From: Mariniflexile sp. AS56
GTDB lineage: Bacteria > Bacteroidota > Bacteroidia > Flavobacteriales > Flavobacteriaceae
Direction of reading: 5' to 3'
DNA: 64,000 nucleotides
Assembly (NCBI RefSeq): GCF_030552475.1
Contig: NZ_JAUPED010000009.1
Span: 172,212 to 236,211 of the forward strand
A model generated the notes under the pieces. It saw nothing but the letters and a program-made list of their open reading frames with translations. It was not told the DNA's origin and made no database searches. How positions within the stretch are numbered: position 1 is the first letter of the stretch; the number at the start of each line of letters is the position of its first letter. Below are positions 1-8,615 of the stretch, piece by piece. Both the position numbers and the translations under genes were made by a program.

Positions 1-100
1 AAGGTTGAGGGACTAGACCCGTTGAAACCTTGGCAACCTCCCGAATTTCGGGAAAGGTGCTACCTTCTACTAGTATTTTAAGGAATATTGGAAAGATAAC
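1..100 (+). promoter_or_regulatory. SAM-I (S-box) riboswitch, 5' end cut off by the window edge
   Basis: The stretch carries the S-box core in order: gagggactagaccc, then gttgaaacc, ggcaacc, a CCGAA/TTCGG hairpin (P3-like), and aaaggtgctacc. The closing 3' strand of P1 (agataac, 93-99) is present, but its 5' partner lies before base 1. It sits 54 bases upstream of the methionine synthase start, a normal place for S-adenosylmethionine-sensing leaders that repress methionine genes when SAM is abundant. No strong terminator is visible between 100 and 154, so control could act at translation initiation. The family call rests on motif order; the mechanism is inferred. Confidence 0.85.
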
Positions 101-153
101 GAAAAGTGTTTCTTTTACTTTTCTTGATGACATACAGATATAAAAATATCAAC

Positions 154-1155
154 ATGTCAAATATACATAAAGCTTTGCAAGACCGTATTTTAGTGCTAGA
201 TGGCGCTATGGGGACCATGCTTCAGCAATATAAATTTAATGAGGAAGATTTTAGAGGCGAACGCTTTAAAGATTATCCAACACCATTACAAGGGAATAAC
301 GACTTGTTATCACTTACCCAACCCGAAGCTATTAAAACCATTCACGGAAAATATTTTGAAGCTGGTGCAGATATTGTTGAAACCAATACCTTCTCGGGCA
401 CAACTATTGCTATGGCCGATTACCAGATGGAAGATTTAGTGTATGAACTAAATTACGAATCTGCTAAAATAGCCAAAGAAGTTGCTGATGAGTTCACAAA
501 ACGCGAACCAAATAAACCACGTTTTGTAGCAGGTTCTATTGGGCCAACAAACCGTACAGCAAGCATGTCGCCCGATGTGAATGACCCTGGTTATAGAGCC
601 GTAACTTTTGATGAGTTGCGTATCGCCTACAAACAACAAGTGGAAGCTTTGTTGGATGGTGGTGCCGATTTACTTTTAGTTGAAACCGTGTTCGATACCC
701 TAAACGCAAAAGCAGCCCTATTTGCTATTGAAGAAGTTAAGGAAGAACGCAACATCGATGTGCCAATCATGTTAAGTGGTACGATTACAGATGCTTCTGG
801 TAGAACCTTGTCAGGACAAACAGCTGAAGCTTTTCTAATTTCTGTATCCCATATTCCTTTATTATCTATTGGATTTAACTGTGCTTTAGGTGCTAATTTA
901 TTACAACCGCATTTAGAAGCTATTGCTAATAAAACTGATTTTGCTATTTCTGCACATCCCAATGCCGGCTTACCAAATGCTTTTGGAGAATATGACGAAA
1001 CTGCTGAGGAAATGGGCGAACAAATTGAAGAATATTTAAAAAAGGATTTAATTAATATTATTGGAGGTTGTTGTGGTACCACTCCAGAGCATATTAGAAC
1101 GATTGCAGATATAGCTGCTAAATATAAACCTCGTCCTCATGCTGAACTTGTGTGA
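154..1155 (+). CDS. metH: Methionine synthase, homocysteine-binding half (split MetH)
   Basis: This 333-residue protein is the homocysteine S-methyltransferase domain of cobalamin-dependent methionine synthase. It opens with the family signature [12 protein letters not shown] and carries the three zinc ligands that activate homocysteine: Cys243 (GFNCALG) and Cys306/Cys307 ([10 protein letters not shown]). It ends after this domain; the pterin, cobalamin and activation domains are in the gene at 1466-4141. I chose ATG 154 because the longer frame from 106 adds 16 non-conserved residues next to the riboswitch. It lies directly behind a SAM-I riboswitch and heads a met cluster that also holds metF. 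The two polypeptides must act together to transfer the methyl group from methyl-cobalamin. Function is near certain. Confidence 0.93.
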   Translation: MSNIHKALQDRILVLDGAMGTMLQQYKFNEEDFRGERFKDYPTPLQGNNDLLSLTQPEAIKTIHGKYFEAGADIVETNTFSGTTIAMADYQMEDLVYELNYESAKIAKEVADEFTKREPNKPRFVAGSIGPTNRTASMSPDVNDPGYRAVTFDELRIAYKQQVEALLDGGADLLLVETVFDTLNAKAALFAIEEVKEERNIDVPIMLSGTITDASGRTLSGQTAEAFLISVSHIPLLSIGFNCALGANLLQPHLEAIANKTDFAISAHPNAGLPNAFGEYDETAEEMGEQIEEYLKKDLINIIGGCCGTTPEHIRTIADIAAKYKPRPHAELV

Positions 1156-1184
1156 GCATTAGACTAGGTCTATATAGATGAATT

Positions 1185-1466
1185 ATGATTTTAGAAATAG
1201 CAACACTAACTATAAAAAAAGGACTTTCTTCAGATTTTGAAAAAAGTTTTCAAGAAGCTCAGAAGATTATTTCTTCAATGAAAGGTTATATCTCTCATGA
1301 ATTAAAGAAATGTATTGAGAAGAACGATAAGTATATCTTGTTAGTGAATTGGGAAACAGTAGAAGATCACGAAATCGGATTTAGAAAATCAGAAGAATAT
1401 CAAGAATGGAAAAAATTATTACATCATTTTTATGAACCATTCCCAATAGTAGAGCATTATAAATAA
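1185..1466 (+). CDS. ABM-domain (antibiotic biosynthesis monooxygenase-like) small protein
   Basis: A 93-residue protein with the ferredoxin-like ABM pattern: a hydrophobic first strand ([12 protein letters not shown]), a long helix ([12 protein letters not shown]), then [17 protein letters not shown] and a C-terminal [19 protein letters not shown] segment typical of the family. ABM proteins include small monooxygenases, haem-degrading enzymes and non-catalytic dimers, so the substrate cannot be read from sequence. It lies 29 bases after the first metH gene, and its stop codon shares one base with the start of the second metH gene (taATG). That implies one transcript and translational coupling, and suggests a role tied to methionine synthase or a passenger in the operon. 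The family call is good; the function is unknown. Confidence 0.75.
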   Translation: MILEIATLTIKKGLSSDFEKSFQEAQKIISSMKGYISHELKKCIEKNDKYILLVNWETVEDHEIGFRKSEEYQEWKKLLHHFYEPFPIVEHYK

Positions 1467-4141
1467 TGAAGAATATCCAAAAAAAATACATGCGCTTGTC
1501 AGGATTAGAACCTCTAATCCTAAACGAAAACAGTAATTTTATTAATATTGGTGAACGTACCAATGTAGCAGGTTCACGAAAGTTTTTAAGACTTATTAAA
1601 GACGAACAATTTGATGAAGCCTTAGCTATTGCACGTCATCAAGTTGATGGAGGCGCACAAATTATCGACATTAATATGGACGACGGCCTTATAGACGGGA
1701 AAGAGTCTATGGTGCGTTTTCTAAATTTAATAGCAGCCGAACCCGATATTTCCAGAGTGCCTATCATGATTGATAGTTCCAAATGGGAAATTATCGAAGC
1801 TGGTTTAAAAGTTGTGCAAGGTAAATGCGTGGTGAATTCTATTTCCTTAAAAGAAGGGGAAGAGAAATTTATTTGGGAAGCAAAACAAATAAAACGTTAT
1901 GGAGCTGCCGTGGTTATTATGGCGTTCGATGAAGTAGGACAAGCCGATAATTATGATAGACGTCTTGAAATTTGTAAACGTTCGTATGATGTTTTAGTAA
2001 ACAAAGTAGGTTTTCCTTCTGAAGATATTATTTTCGATTTAAACATATTTCCTGTAGCAACAGGAATGGATGAACATAAAAGAAACGCTATCGATTTTAT
2101 TGAAGCCACACGTTGGGTTCGTGAAAACTTGCCAAATGTAAGTGTGAGTGGTGGTGTAAGTAACGTCTCGTTTTCGTTTAGAGGAAATGATGGAGTTCGT
2201 GAAGCGATGCACTCGGTGTTTTTATATTACGCGATTCAAGCGGGTATGAATATGGGTATTGTGAATCCAGCCCTTTTAGAGATTTATGACGATATTCCAA
2301 AGGATTTATTAGAGCATGTTGAAGATGTTATTTTAGATAGACGTGATGATGCTACCGAACGTTTATTAGACTTTGCAGAAACCGTTAAAGGTTCTAAAGT
2401 TGAAAAAGGAGTCGATTTATCTTGGCGAGAAAACTCCATTCAAGATCGTATTACACATGCCTTAGTAAAAGGTATTGATGCTTTTATTATTGAAGATGTG
2501 GAAGCAGCCAGATTACAAGCCGAAAAACCCATTGATGTTATTGAAGGTAATTTAATGATTGGAATGAACGTGGTGGGCGATTTGTTTGGTGCAGGAAAAA
2601 TGTTCTTGCCACAGGTTGTGAAATCGGCACGTGTTATGAAAAAAGCGGTTGGTTATTTAAATCCGTTTATTGAAGCTGAAAAAGGCGAGTTTCAACAAGC
2701 CATAGGTAAGGTATTAATGGCCACCGTAAAAGGCGATGTGCATGATATTGGTAAAAATATTGTGAGTGTGGTACTGGCTTGTAATAATTATGAAATAGTC
2801 GATTTAGGGGTTATGGTACCACCTGAAAAAATTATAGCAGAAGCAAAAGCACATAATGTAGATGTTATTGGCTTATCTGGACTTATTACGCCGTCGCTAG
2901 ACGAAATGGTGTATTTAGCAAAGGAAATGGAGCGTCAAAACTTCAGTTTGCCTTTACTTATTGGAGGGGCAACAACATCGAAGGCACATACCGCTGTAAA
3001 AATTGATCCGCAGTATAAAAATGCCGTGGTTCATGTGAATGATGCATCTAGAGCAGTAACCGTTGTGGGCGATTTACTGAACAAGAAAACAGCGAACGCG
3101 TATGTCGCTAATTTGAAAAAAGATTACGATGAATTCAGAACTAAGTTTTTAAAACGTGGTAAAGAGAAATCGTATATTTCTATAAATCAAGCTAGAAAAA
3201 GAAAGTTTAAAATAAATTGGGAAACTTCTCAAATTGCAAAACCAAACGAACTAGGTGTTCAAGTTTTAAAGCAATTAAGCTTAAAAGAATTAGAGCCTTT
3301 TATAGATTGGAGCCCGTTTTTTAGAAGTTGGGATTTACATGGTAAATTCCCCGATATTTTAACCGATAAGGTTGTTGGTGAACAAGCAACCATAATGTAT
3401 CATGAAGCCCAAGCTATGATTAAAGAAATTATAGCGAAGCAATTATTAAAACCAAGGGCTGTTTTTGGGTTGTTTGAAGCAAATGCCATACATGATGATG
3501 ATATTTCCGTTCAGAAAAAAGGAAAAGAAATAGCTGTTTTTAGAACCTTGCGTCAGCAATTAAGTAAAAGAGAAGGGATTCCGAATATTGCTTTAGCCGA
3601 TTTTATTGCGCCTAAAGACAGCGGAAAAACCGATTATATGGGAGCCTTTTGTGTTGCTATTTTTGGTGCACAAGAACTAGCTGATAGTTATAAAGCCAAA
3701 GAAGATGACTATAACGCGATTATGGCACAAGCCATTGCCGATAGGTTTGCAGAAGCTTTAGCCGAGTATTTACATAAACAAGTGAGAACAAAACACTGGG
3801 GTTATACTACAGATGAAAACTTAACTAACGACGATTTAATTAAAGAAAGTTATAAGGGGATTCGTCCAGCACCAGGGTATCCAGCATGTCCAGACCATTT
3901 AGAAAAAGAAACTATTTGGGAGTTGTTGGAGGTTGAAAAGTTAATAGGAGTTACCTTAACTGAAAGTTTAGCCATGTGGCCAGCTGCAGCGGTTTCAGGA
4001 TATTATTTTGGAAACCCAGAAGCAAAGTATTTTGGCTTAGGAAAAATAACAGACGATCAAGTAACCGATTATTCGGTGCGTAAAGGCATCACCAAAGAAA
4101 AGGCAAGAAAATGGTTGCATCCTACTATTGCTGAAGAGTAA
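1466..4141 (+). CDS. metH: Methionine synthase, pterin/cobalamin/activation half (split MetH)
   Basis: At 891 residues this holds the last three modules of MetH. The pterin-binding domain starts with [16 protein letters not shown] (about residues 25-40). The cobalamin module follows, with the cap segment and the DxHxxG signature GDVHDIGKN, whose His426 would be the lower axial ligand of cobalamin. The C-terminal SAM-binding activation domain has [15 protein letters not shown] and [16 protein letters not shown]. It accepts methyl from methyl-tetrahydrofolate and passes it to homocysteine bound on the separate protein encoded at 154-1155. The start overlaps the ABM gene stop by one base. The activation domain is intact, so reductive reactivation with SAM is expected; the reductase partner is not in this window. 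Confidence 0.94.
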   Translation: MKNIQKKYMRLSGLEPLILNENSNFINIGERTNVAGSRKFLRLIKDEQFDEALAIARHQVDGGAQIIDINMDDGLIDGKESMVRFLNLIAAEPDISRVPIMIDSSKWEIIEAGLKVVQGKCVVNSISLKEGEEKFIWEAKQIKRYGAAVVIMAFDEVGQADNYDRRLEICKRSYDVLVNKVGFPSEDIIFDLNIFPVATGMDEHKRNAIDFIEATRWVRENLPNVSVSGGVSNVSFSFRGNDGVREAMHSVFLYYAIQAGMNMGIVNPALLEIYDDIPKDLLEHVEDVILDRRDDATERLLDFAETVKGSKVEKGVDLSWRENSIQDRITHALVKGIDAFIIEDVEAARLQAEKPIDVIEGNLMIGMNVVGDLFGAGKMFLPQVVKSARVMKKAVGYLNPFIEAEKGEFQQAIGKVLMATVKGDVHDIGKNIVSVVLACNNYEIVDLGVMVPPEKIIAEAKAHNVDVIGLSGLITPSLDEMVYLAKEMERQNFSLPLLIGGATTSKAHTAVKIDPQYKNAVVHVNDASRAVTVVGDLLNKKTANAYVANLKKDYDEFRTKFLKRGKEKSYISINQARKRKFKINWETSQIAKPNELGVQVLKQLSLKELEPFIDWSPFFRSWDLHGKFPDILTDKVVGEQATIMYHEAQAMIKEIIAKQLLKPRAVFGLFEANAIHDDDISVQKKGKEIAVFRTLRQQLSKREGIPNIALADFIAPKDSGKTDYMGAFCVAIFGAQELADSYKAKEDDYNAIMAQAIADRFAEALAEYLHKQVRTKHWGYTTDENLTNDDLIKESYKGIRPAPGYPACPDHLEKETIWELLEVEKLIGVTLTESLAMWPAAAVSGYYFGNPEAKYFGLGKITDDQVTDYSVRKGITKEKARKWLHPTIAEE

Positions 4142-4148
4142 ATAGCGG

Positions 4149-4205
4149 TATTACGAGTAGGACAGCGAAGTAGAGTAGATTACTTCACTAAGTTTACAAT
4201 AGAGA
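4149..4205 (+). repeat. Possible decayed copy of a dispersed CGTCATT-type intergenic repeat
   Basis: The gap after metH contains gtattacgagtagg and, further on, agattacttc (4177-4186), which is the reverse complement of gaagtaatct in the clearer element at 59969-60030. The order and the AT-rich palindromic look resemble that element, but the ends are degraded. The assignment is tentative. Confidence 0.3.
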
Positions 4206-4219
4206 TAATAAAATTTTAA

Positions 4220-4459
4220 ATGAAAGATAGCTTTATAGAATTATCATTAGGTAGTTACATTATTTCTCACGGTTACGGTACGAAACAAAAAGAGGTGATG
4301 GAGCATATTCCTTCGGAACATTTCGCGAAGAAATTAATAGCGGTTTCTAGAATAAAATCGGTTAGTGAAAAGTATATTTTGACCGATTATGTTGATGGTA
4401 GATGGATTTATTGGGAATATGAAGAGGATTATGAAGACGTTAAAAAGTTATTGCTTTAA
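4220..4459 (+). CDS. Small hypothetical protein, 79 aa
   Basis: A 79-residue acidic and aromatic protein with no signal peptide, membrane segment or family motif I recognise. Visible features are ISHGYGTKQKEVMEHIPSEH in the first half and RWIYWEYEEDYEDVKK near the end. It begins with ATG, runs in the same direction as metH and metF, and fills most of the gap between them, so it is probably co-transcribed with the methionine genes. It looks like a real gene because its composition is protein-like and no better frame covers the region. No function is proposed. Confidence 0.6.
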   Translation: MKDSFIELSLGSYIISHGYGTKQKEVMEHIPSEHFAKKLIAVSRIKSVSEKYILTDYVDGRWIYWEYEEDYEDVKKLLL

Positions 4460-4462
4460 TTT

Positions 4463-4545
4463 GCGTTAGCGATTGTAGTGGAAAGCCCGCAGCGAGGCAC
4501 GAGCGAGGACTTGAAACGTAAAGCGCGACCCTTGTGGTAACGCCC
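4463..4545 (+). repeat. Dispersed intergenic repeat, copy 1
   Basis: It starts gcgttagcgattg, contains gtggaaagcccgcagcg and aagcgcgaccctt, and ends ggtaacgccc. The ends GCGTTA and TAACGC are inverted repeats. It shares its whole layout with copies at 16072-16154 and, in reverse, 26975-27063. It lies between two same-strand genes of the methionine cluster and has no coding potential that I can see. Confidence 0.8.
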
Positions 4546-4599
4546 AAAATAAAATAAGAATTTAGAAATTAAAAGTCCCCTTTAGGGATTTAGTGGAAC

Positions 4600-5556
4600 A
4601 TGAAAGTAACAGATCACATAAAAAAAGCTAACGGCAAAACATTATTTTCTTTTGAAGTGGTACCACCTCAAAAAGGTAAAAATATTCAGGATTTATATAA
4701 TAATATCGATCCATTAATGGAGTTCAACCCACCATTTATTGATGTAACAACGTCTCGAGAAGAGTATATTTATGTTGATAAAGGCAACGGGCTTTTAGAT
4801 AAACGTATTACACGTTTGCGCCCTGGAACTGTTGGAATTTGTGCGTCTATTATGCATAAATATAATGTAGATGCCATTCCGCATTTGTTATGTGGTGGTT
4901 TTACAAAGGAAGAAACAGAGTATGTTTTAGTTGATTGTCATTATTTAGGTATAGACAATGTCGTAGCATTACGTGGTGATTCTAGAAAAGATGAGTCTTA
5001 TTTTACCCCAACCGAAGGCGGAAATGCTTTCGCAAGTGAGTTGGTGCAACAAATTAGCGATTTAAATAAAGGTAAGTATTTACACGACGAGATTATAGTT
5101 GAGCATAATTATGACTTTTGTGTTGGTGTGGCTGGTTACCCTGAAAAGCATATGGAAGCGCCTTCGTTTAACACCGATTTAAAGCGCCTAAAAGCAAAGG
5201 TAGATGCAGGGGCAGACTATGTAGTAACGCAAATGTTTTTTGATAATAAAAAATATTTCGATTTTGTAGAAAAAGCCCGATCCATTGGTATTACGGTGCC
5301 TATTATTCCAGGTATTAAGCCTCTTGCAGTGAAACGTCATTTACAAGTATTACCACAAGTTTTTAAAATAGATTTACCAGAAGATCTTATCGATGCGGTG
5401 GAGGCTTGTAAGGATAACAAGGCAGTGAGACAGGTAGGTATTGAGTTTGCCATTCAGCAATCTAAAGAATTAAAAGCTGCAGGCGTGCCGTTTTTACATT
5501 ATTACTCTATGGGTAAAAGCGATAATATAAAAGCGATAGCATCGGAGTTGTTCTAA
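4600..5556 (+). CDS. metF: Methylenetetrahydrofolate reductase
   Basis: This 318-residue protein reduces 5,10-methylene-THF to 5-methyl-THF, the methyl donor for the MetH pair encoded upstream. Family signatures are FSFEVVPPQKG near the N terminus (the conserved FEFFPPK region), HLLCGGFT, NVVALRGD (flavin/folate site) and DAGADYVVTQMFFDNKKY, followed by PIIPGIKPL. The length matches the usual bacterial MetF (about 290-320 residues). It starts at ATG 4600, 54 bases past the repeat at 4463-4545, so the repeat is inside the likely operon. It probably shares the SAM riboswitch control of the upstream genes, unless the repeat or gap contains a separate promoter. Confidence 0.95.
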   Translation: MKVTDHIKKANGKTLFSFEVVPPQKGKNIQDLYNNIDPLMEFNPPFIDVTTSREEYIYVDKGNGLLDKRITRLRPGTVGICASIMHKYNVDAIPHLLCGGFTKEETEYVLVDCHYLGIDNVVALRGDSRKDESYFTPTEGGNAFASELVQQISDLNKGKYLHDEIIVEHNYDFCVGVAGYPEKHMEAPSFNTDLKRLKAKVDAGADYVVTQMFFDNKKYFDFVEKARSIGITVPIIPGIKPLAVKRHLQVLPQVFKIDLPEDLIDAVEACKDNKAVRQVGIEFAIQQSKELKAAGVPFLHYYSMGKSDNIKAIASELF

Positions 5557-5565
5557 GGAAACCAC

Positions 5566-5573
5566 TACTTTTG
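5566..5573 (+). promoter_or_regulatory. Bacteroidota -7 box (TACTTTTG) for the PagL-like gene
   Basis: TACTTTTG fits the TAnnTTTG consensus of the Bacteroidota housekeeping sigma factor. It lies 18 bases before ATG 5592. It also overlaps a TTG codon at 5571 that could be misread as the gene start. Confidence 0.6.
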
Positions 5574-5591
5574 CGCAACAGCAAATTTTTA

Positions 5592-6692
5592 ATGAAACCA
5601 TTTTTAACCTACACTTTTTTAGTTGTTACTTTTTTTGTTTTTTCACAAGATAAAGAACACACATCTTACATTGATGTGAATTATTTTAAAGGGAATGTTG
5701 CAGAACATAATAATGATGTGCTGCATTTAATTAACGGGCACCCTGAAGGTGTTATTTTAAGTTGGAACAAGAAAACCTATGGGTTTAACGCTTGGGAACA
5801 ACGTTTTAATTATCCCGACTACGGTATTAGTTTCGCTTATCAAAACCTGAAAAACGACGTTTTAGGCAATAATGCCTCCTTATATGCGCATTATAATTTC
5901 TATTTTTTGAATCGGAATTTAATGTTTAGAATTGGCCAAGGTATTGGTTATGCGCCCAATCCTTATGATAAAGAAACCAATTATAGAAATATTGCATTTG
6001 GTTCTCATTTATTAAGTAGCACCATGATGATGCTTAATTATAAGAAAGAGCGTATTATAGATAAATGGGGTGTGCAAGCAGGTTTTTCATTGATTCATTA
6101 TTCCAATGCCAATGTGAAAGCGCCAAACGCTAGTATTAATACCTTAGCATTTAATTTAGGGGTAACTTATAATTTAGATGCTGAAGCCCCCGAATTTATT
6201 ACCACTATTGCCGATGGTGAAAAAGAAAAATTCACACAACCCATAAAATACAATCTTGTTTTTAGAGGAGGCGTAAATGAAAGTGATGTGGTTGGTAGCG
6301 GGCAATTTCCGTTTTATATATTTTCAGCATATGCAGATAAGCGTATTAATGTAAAAAGCGCACTTCAATTTGGAACTGATGTGTTCTTTTCAAACTTTTT
6401 AAAGGAATATATTTATTATAAAAGTGTCTCGTTTCCTGAGGAGGATGTTTCGGGAGATGAAGATTATAAACGCGTGGGTGTTTTTGTTGGGCATGAGTTG
6501 TTTGTAAACAAAACCACTATTGAAACCCAATTAGGTTATTATGTTTATTATCCATTCGATTTTGAAGGCAGAATGTATGCCAGAATTGGTTTGAAGCGTT
6601 ATATAAACGATACATGGTTTGCTGCGATTAGTTTAAAAACGCATGGCGCCAAAGCAGAAGCGGTTGAATTAGGAATAGGTGTACGGTTGTAA
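5592..6692 (+). CDS. Acyloxyacyl hydrolase / PagL-like lipid A 3-O-deacylase, outer membrane
   Basis: The 366-residue product starts with a signal peptide (MKPFLTYTFLVVTFFVFSQ) and has alternating hydrophobic segments fitting an outer-membrane beta barrel. The segment GFSLIHYSNANVKAPN matches the PagL active-site pattern, in which the His and the Ser two residues later (HYS) do the catalysis; the following Asn-Ala is also typical. PagL-type enzymes remove a 3-O-acyl chain from lipid A. The protein is longer than Pseudomonas PagL, with a C-terminal barrel extension. I chose ATG 5592 because the frame from TTG 5571 would begin inside a -7 box. The next gene starts one base after this stop, so the two are likely co-transcribed. 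Confidence 0.75.
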   Translation: MKPFLTYTFLVVTFFVFSQDKEHTSYIDVNYFKGNVAEHNNDVLHLINGHPEGVILSWNKKTYGFNAWEQRFNYPDYGISFAYQNLKNDVLGNNASLYAHYNFYFLNRNLMFRIGQGIGYAPNPYDKETNYRNIAFGSHLLSSTMMMLNYKKERIIDKWGVQAGFSLIHYSNANVKAPNASINTLAFNLGVTYNLDAEAPEFITTIADGEKEKFTQPIKYNLVFRGGVNESDVVGSGQFPFYIFSAYADKRINVKSALQFGTDVFFSNFLKEYIYYKSVSFPEEDVSGDEDYKRVGVFVGHELFVNKTTIETQLGYYVYYPFDFEGRMYARIGLKRYINDTWFAAISLKTHGAKAEAVELGIGVRL

Positions 6693-6693
6693 A

Positions 6694-7440
6694 ATGAAAA
6701 AACTAATATATATAATAGTGTCTGTTTTAGTATTGTCGTGTAACAGTGAAACGGCAGGCGATTGTTTCCAAACTACTGGAGCCATTGTACAACAAGAATT
6801 AAGTGTTTCTAGCTTTGATAAGATATTGGTGAATAGAGATATTGAGCTAATTGTTAAGCAAGGCAGCGAGCAAAAGGTACTTGTTGAAACGGGTGGCAAT
6901 TTATTAAACGATGTGGAAGCTATTGTTGTAGATGGACAACTGATTCTTATAGATAATAATACGTGCAATTATGTACGTGGTTATGGCGTAACCAAAGTGT
7001 ATGTTACCTCGCCTAATATTACAGAAATTAGAAGTTCTACGCAATATGAGGTGCGTTCTGAAGGGATTCTTAGGTACCCAACTTTAACTGTTTTGGCAGA
7101 AGATTACAGTCTGCCCGATTCGTTTGTTAGTGGGGAGTTTGTGTTGCAAATTGATAATGATGCTTTTAATTTAGGGTTCAACAACTTGTCTAATTGTTAT
7201 ATCTCCGGAAAGACTAATAATCTCAATATTACATTTGCATCAGGTACGTCGCGTTTTGAAGGTGCTGATTTAATAGCTCAAAATGTAGTCTTATGGAATC
7301 GAGGGGCTAATGATATGATTGTAAACCCTCAAGTATCTATTAAAGGACTCATTTCAGGGACTGGTAATGTTATTTCGAAAACAAAACCAGCCGTTGTAGA
7401 GGTTGAAGAAGTATATAGAGGCCGCTTAATTTTTAATTAA
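6694..7440 (+). CDS. DUF2807 lipoprotein (head GIN domain type)
   Basis: A 248-residue secreted lipoprotein: MKKLIYIIVSVLVLSCNSE has a clear lipobox with Cys16 as the lipidated residue. The rest fits the DUF2807 right-handed beta-helix fold, with repeated short strands and turns (SSFDKILVNRDIELIVKQG, VVDGQLILIDN, GVTKVYVTSPNITEIRSS). Such proteins are common surface or periplasmic proteins of unknown role in Bacteroidota. A GTG 15 bases upstream would put residues before the signal peptide, so ATG 6694 is preferred. It follows the PagL-like gene by one base, and its last 15 bases overlap the convergent ackA gene. Confidence 0.8.
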   Translation: MKKLIYIIVSVLVLSCNSETAGDCFQTTGAIVQQELSVSSFDKILVNRDIELIVKQGSEQKVLVETGGNLLNDVEAIVVDGQLILIDNNTCNYVRGYGVTKVYVTSPNITEIRSSTQYEVRSEGILRYPTLTVLAEDYSLPDSFVSGEFVLQIDNDAFNLGFNNLSNCYISGKTNNLNITFASGTSRFEGADLIAQNVVLWNRGANDMIVNPQVSIKGLISGTGNVISKTKPAVVEVEEVYRGRLIFN

Positions 7441-8613
7441 CTCGACCGACTGCTTTGCAATTTCAAGTTCTTCATTCGTGGGAACTACCAAAATTTGAGT
7501 TTTAGAGGCGTCTGTATTGATGGCTCGAATGGTTCTTAAATCTGAATTATTTTTTTCAGCATCTAAATTAATGCCTAAAAAGTCTAGATTTTCACAAACC
7601 AGTTTTCGCATCACTTTACAGTTTTCACCAATACCCGCAGTAAATACAATCGCATCCAAACCGTTTAAAGCGGCCGCATAACTTCCAATGTATTTTTTAA
7701 TACGGTAGGCATTCATTTCTAGAGCCAAGATGCATTCTTTATTACCACGTTCAGCCATGGTTTCAATGTCTCGTAAATCGCTATAACCAGTAAGCCCTAA
7801 CATGCCACTTTTTTTATTTAAAAGCGCATTGATATCTTTTAGGTTGTATTTTAGTTTGTCTTTTAAATGAAAAATGATGGAAGGGTCGATGTCGCCAGAG
7901 CGTGTTCCCATAATTAAACCATCTAAAGGAGAAAAACCCATGGAGTGATCGATGCTTTTTCTGTTTTTAATGGCCGTCATGCTACACCCATTTCCTAAGT
8001 GAATGGTGATGATTTTGGATTCTTTTTTACCTAAAAATTCAATGGCTTTTTCTGAAACATATTTATGACTTGTTCCGTGAAAACCATATAAACGAATGTG
8101 ATGTTCGCTTAAAAATTCGTTAGGTATGGCATATTTATAAGCTACTTCAGGAATGGATTGAAGAAAAGCGGTATCAAACACAGCTACCTGTTTGGCATTA
8201 GGAAAAATATCTTCGGCAACTGTAATACCTTCTAAATTGGCAGGATTATGTAAGGGCGCTAAAGAGGATAATGCTTTTATTTTCTCTTTAACGATTGGCG
8301 TAATTTCAGTGGTATTACTAAAATGAATACCGCCGTGTACTACCCGGTGGCCTACAATGGCGACATCTTCAGGCGATTTTAAAACGCCTATCTTTTTATC
8401 TAAAAGGTGTTGTGCTACCAATTTTAATCCCGTTTTATGGTTTAAAATTTTAGATTCTAATTCAATAGAATCCTTATCAGTTTTAAATTTAAAAATAGCA
8501 TCATTAAAACCAATACGGTCCACAATTCCAGAACATACAATCGTTTCTTGAGGCATTGAAAATAACTGAAACTTTAGGGAAGAACTCCCGGAATTTAATA
8601 TTAATACTTGCAT
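7426..8613 (-). CDS. ackA: Acetate kinase
   Basis: At 395 residues this has all the acetate kinase signatures: MQVLILNSGSSSLKFQLF at the N terminus, GHRVVHGG, FDTAFLQSIPEVAYKYA, GFHGTSHKYV, IITIHLGNGCSM, MGTRSGDIDPS and FTAGIGEN. It interconverts acetyl phosphate and acetate with ADP/ATP in the cytoplasm. It lies two bases after the pta stop on the same strand, the usual Pta-AckA pair for acetate excretion or uptake and acetyl-phosphate control. Its 3' end overlaps the convergent lipoprotein gene by 15 bases. Confidence 0.96.
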   Translation of the reverse strand: MQVLILNSGSSSLKFQLFSMPQETIVCSGIVDRIGFNDAIFKFKTDKDSIELESKILNHKTGLKLVAQHLLDKKIGVLKSPEDVAIVGHRVVHGGIHFSNTTEITPIVKEKIKALSSLAPLHNPANLEGITVAEDIFPNAKQVAVFDTAFLQSIPEVAYKYAIPNEFLSEHHIRLYGFHGTSHKYVSEKAIEFLGKKESKIITIHLGNGCSMTAIKNRKSIDHSMGFSPLDGLIMGTRSGDIDPSIIFHLKDKLKYNLKDINALLNKKSGMLGLTGYSDLRDIETMAERGNKECILALEMNAYRIKKYIGSYAAALNGLDAIVFTAGIGENCKVMRKLVCENLDFLGINLDAEKNNSDLRTIRAINTDASKTQILVVPTNEELEIAKQSVELIKN

Positions 8614-8615
8614 AT

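Noticed and set aside
448..1082. Long minus-strand frames inside metH
   Set aside because: They are antisense to a gene with strong family motifs and show no recognisable protein features.
5571..5591. TTG start for the PagL-like gene
   Set aside because: The codon is part of a TACTTTTG promoter box and would put residues before a clean signal peptide that starts at ATG 5592.
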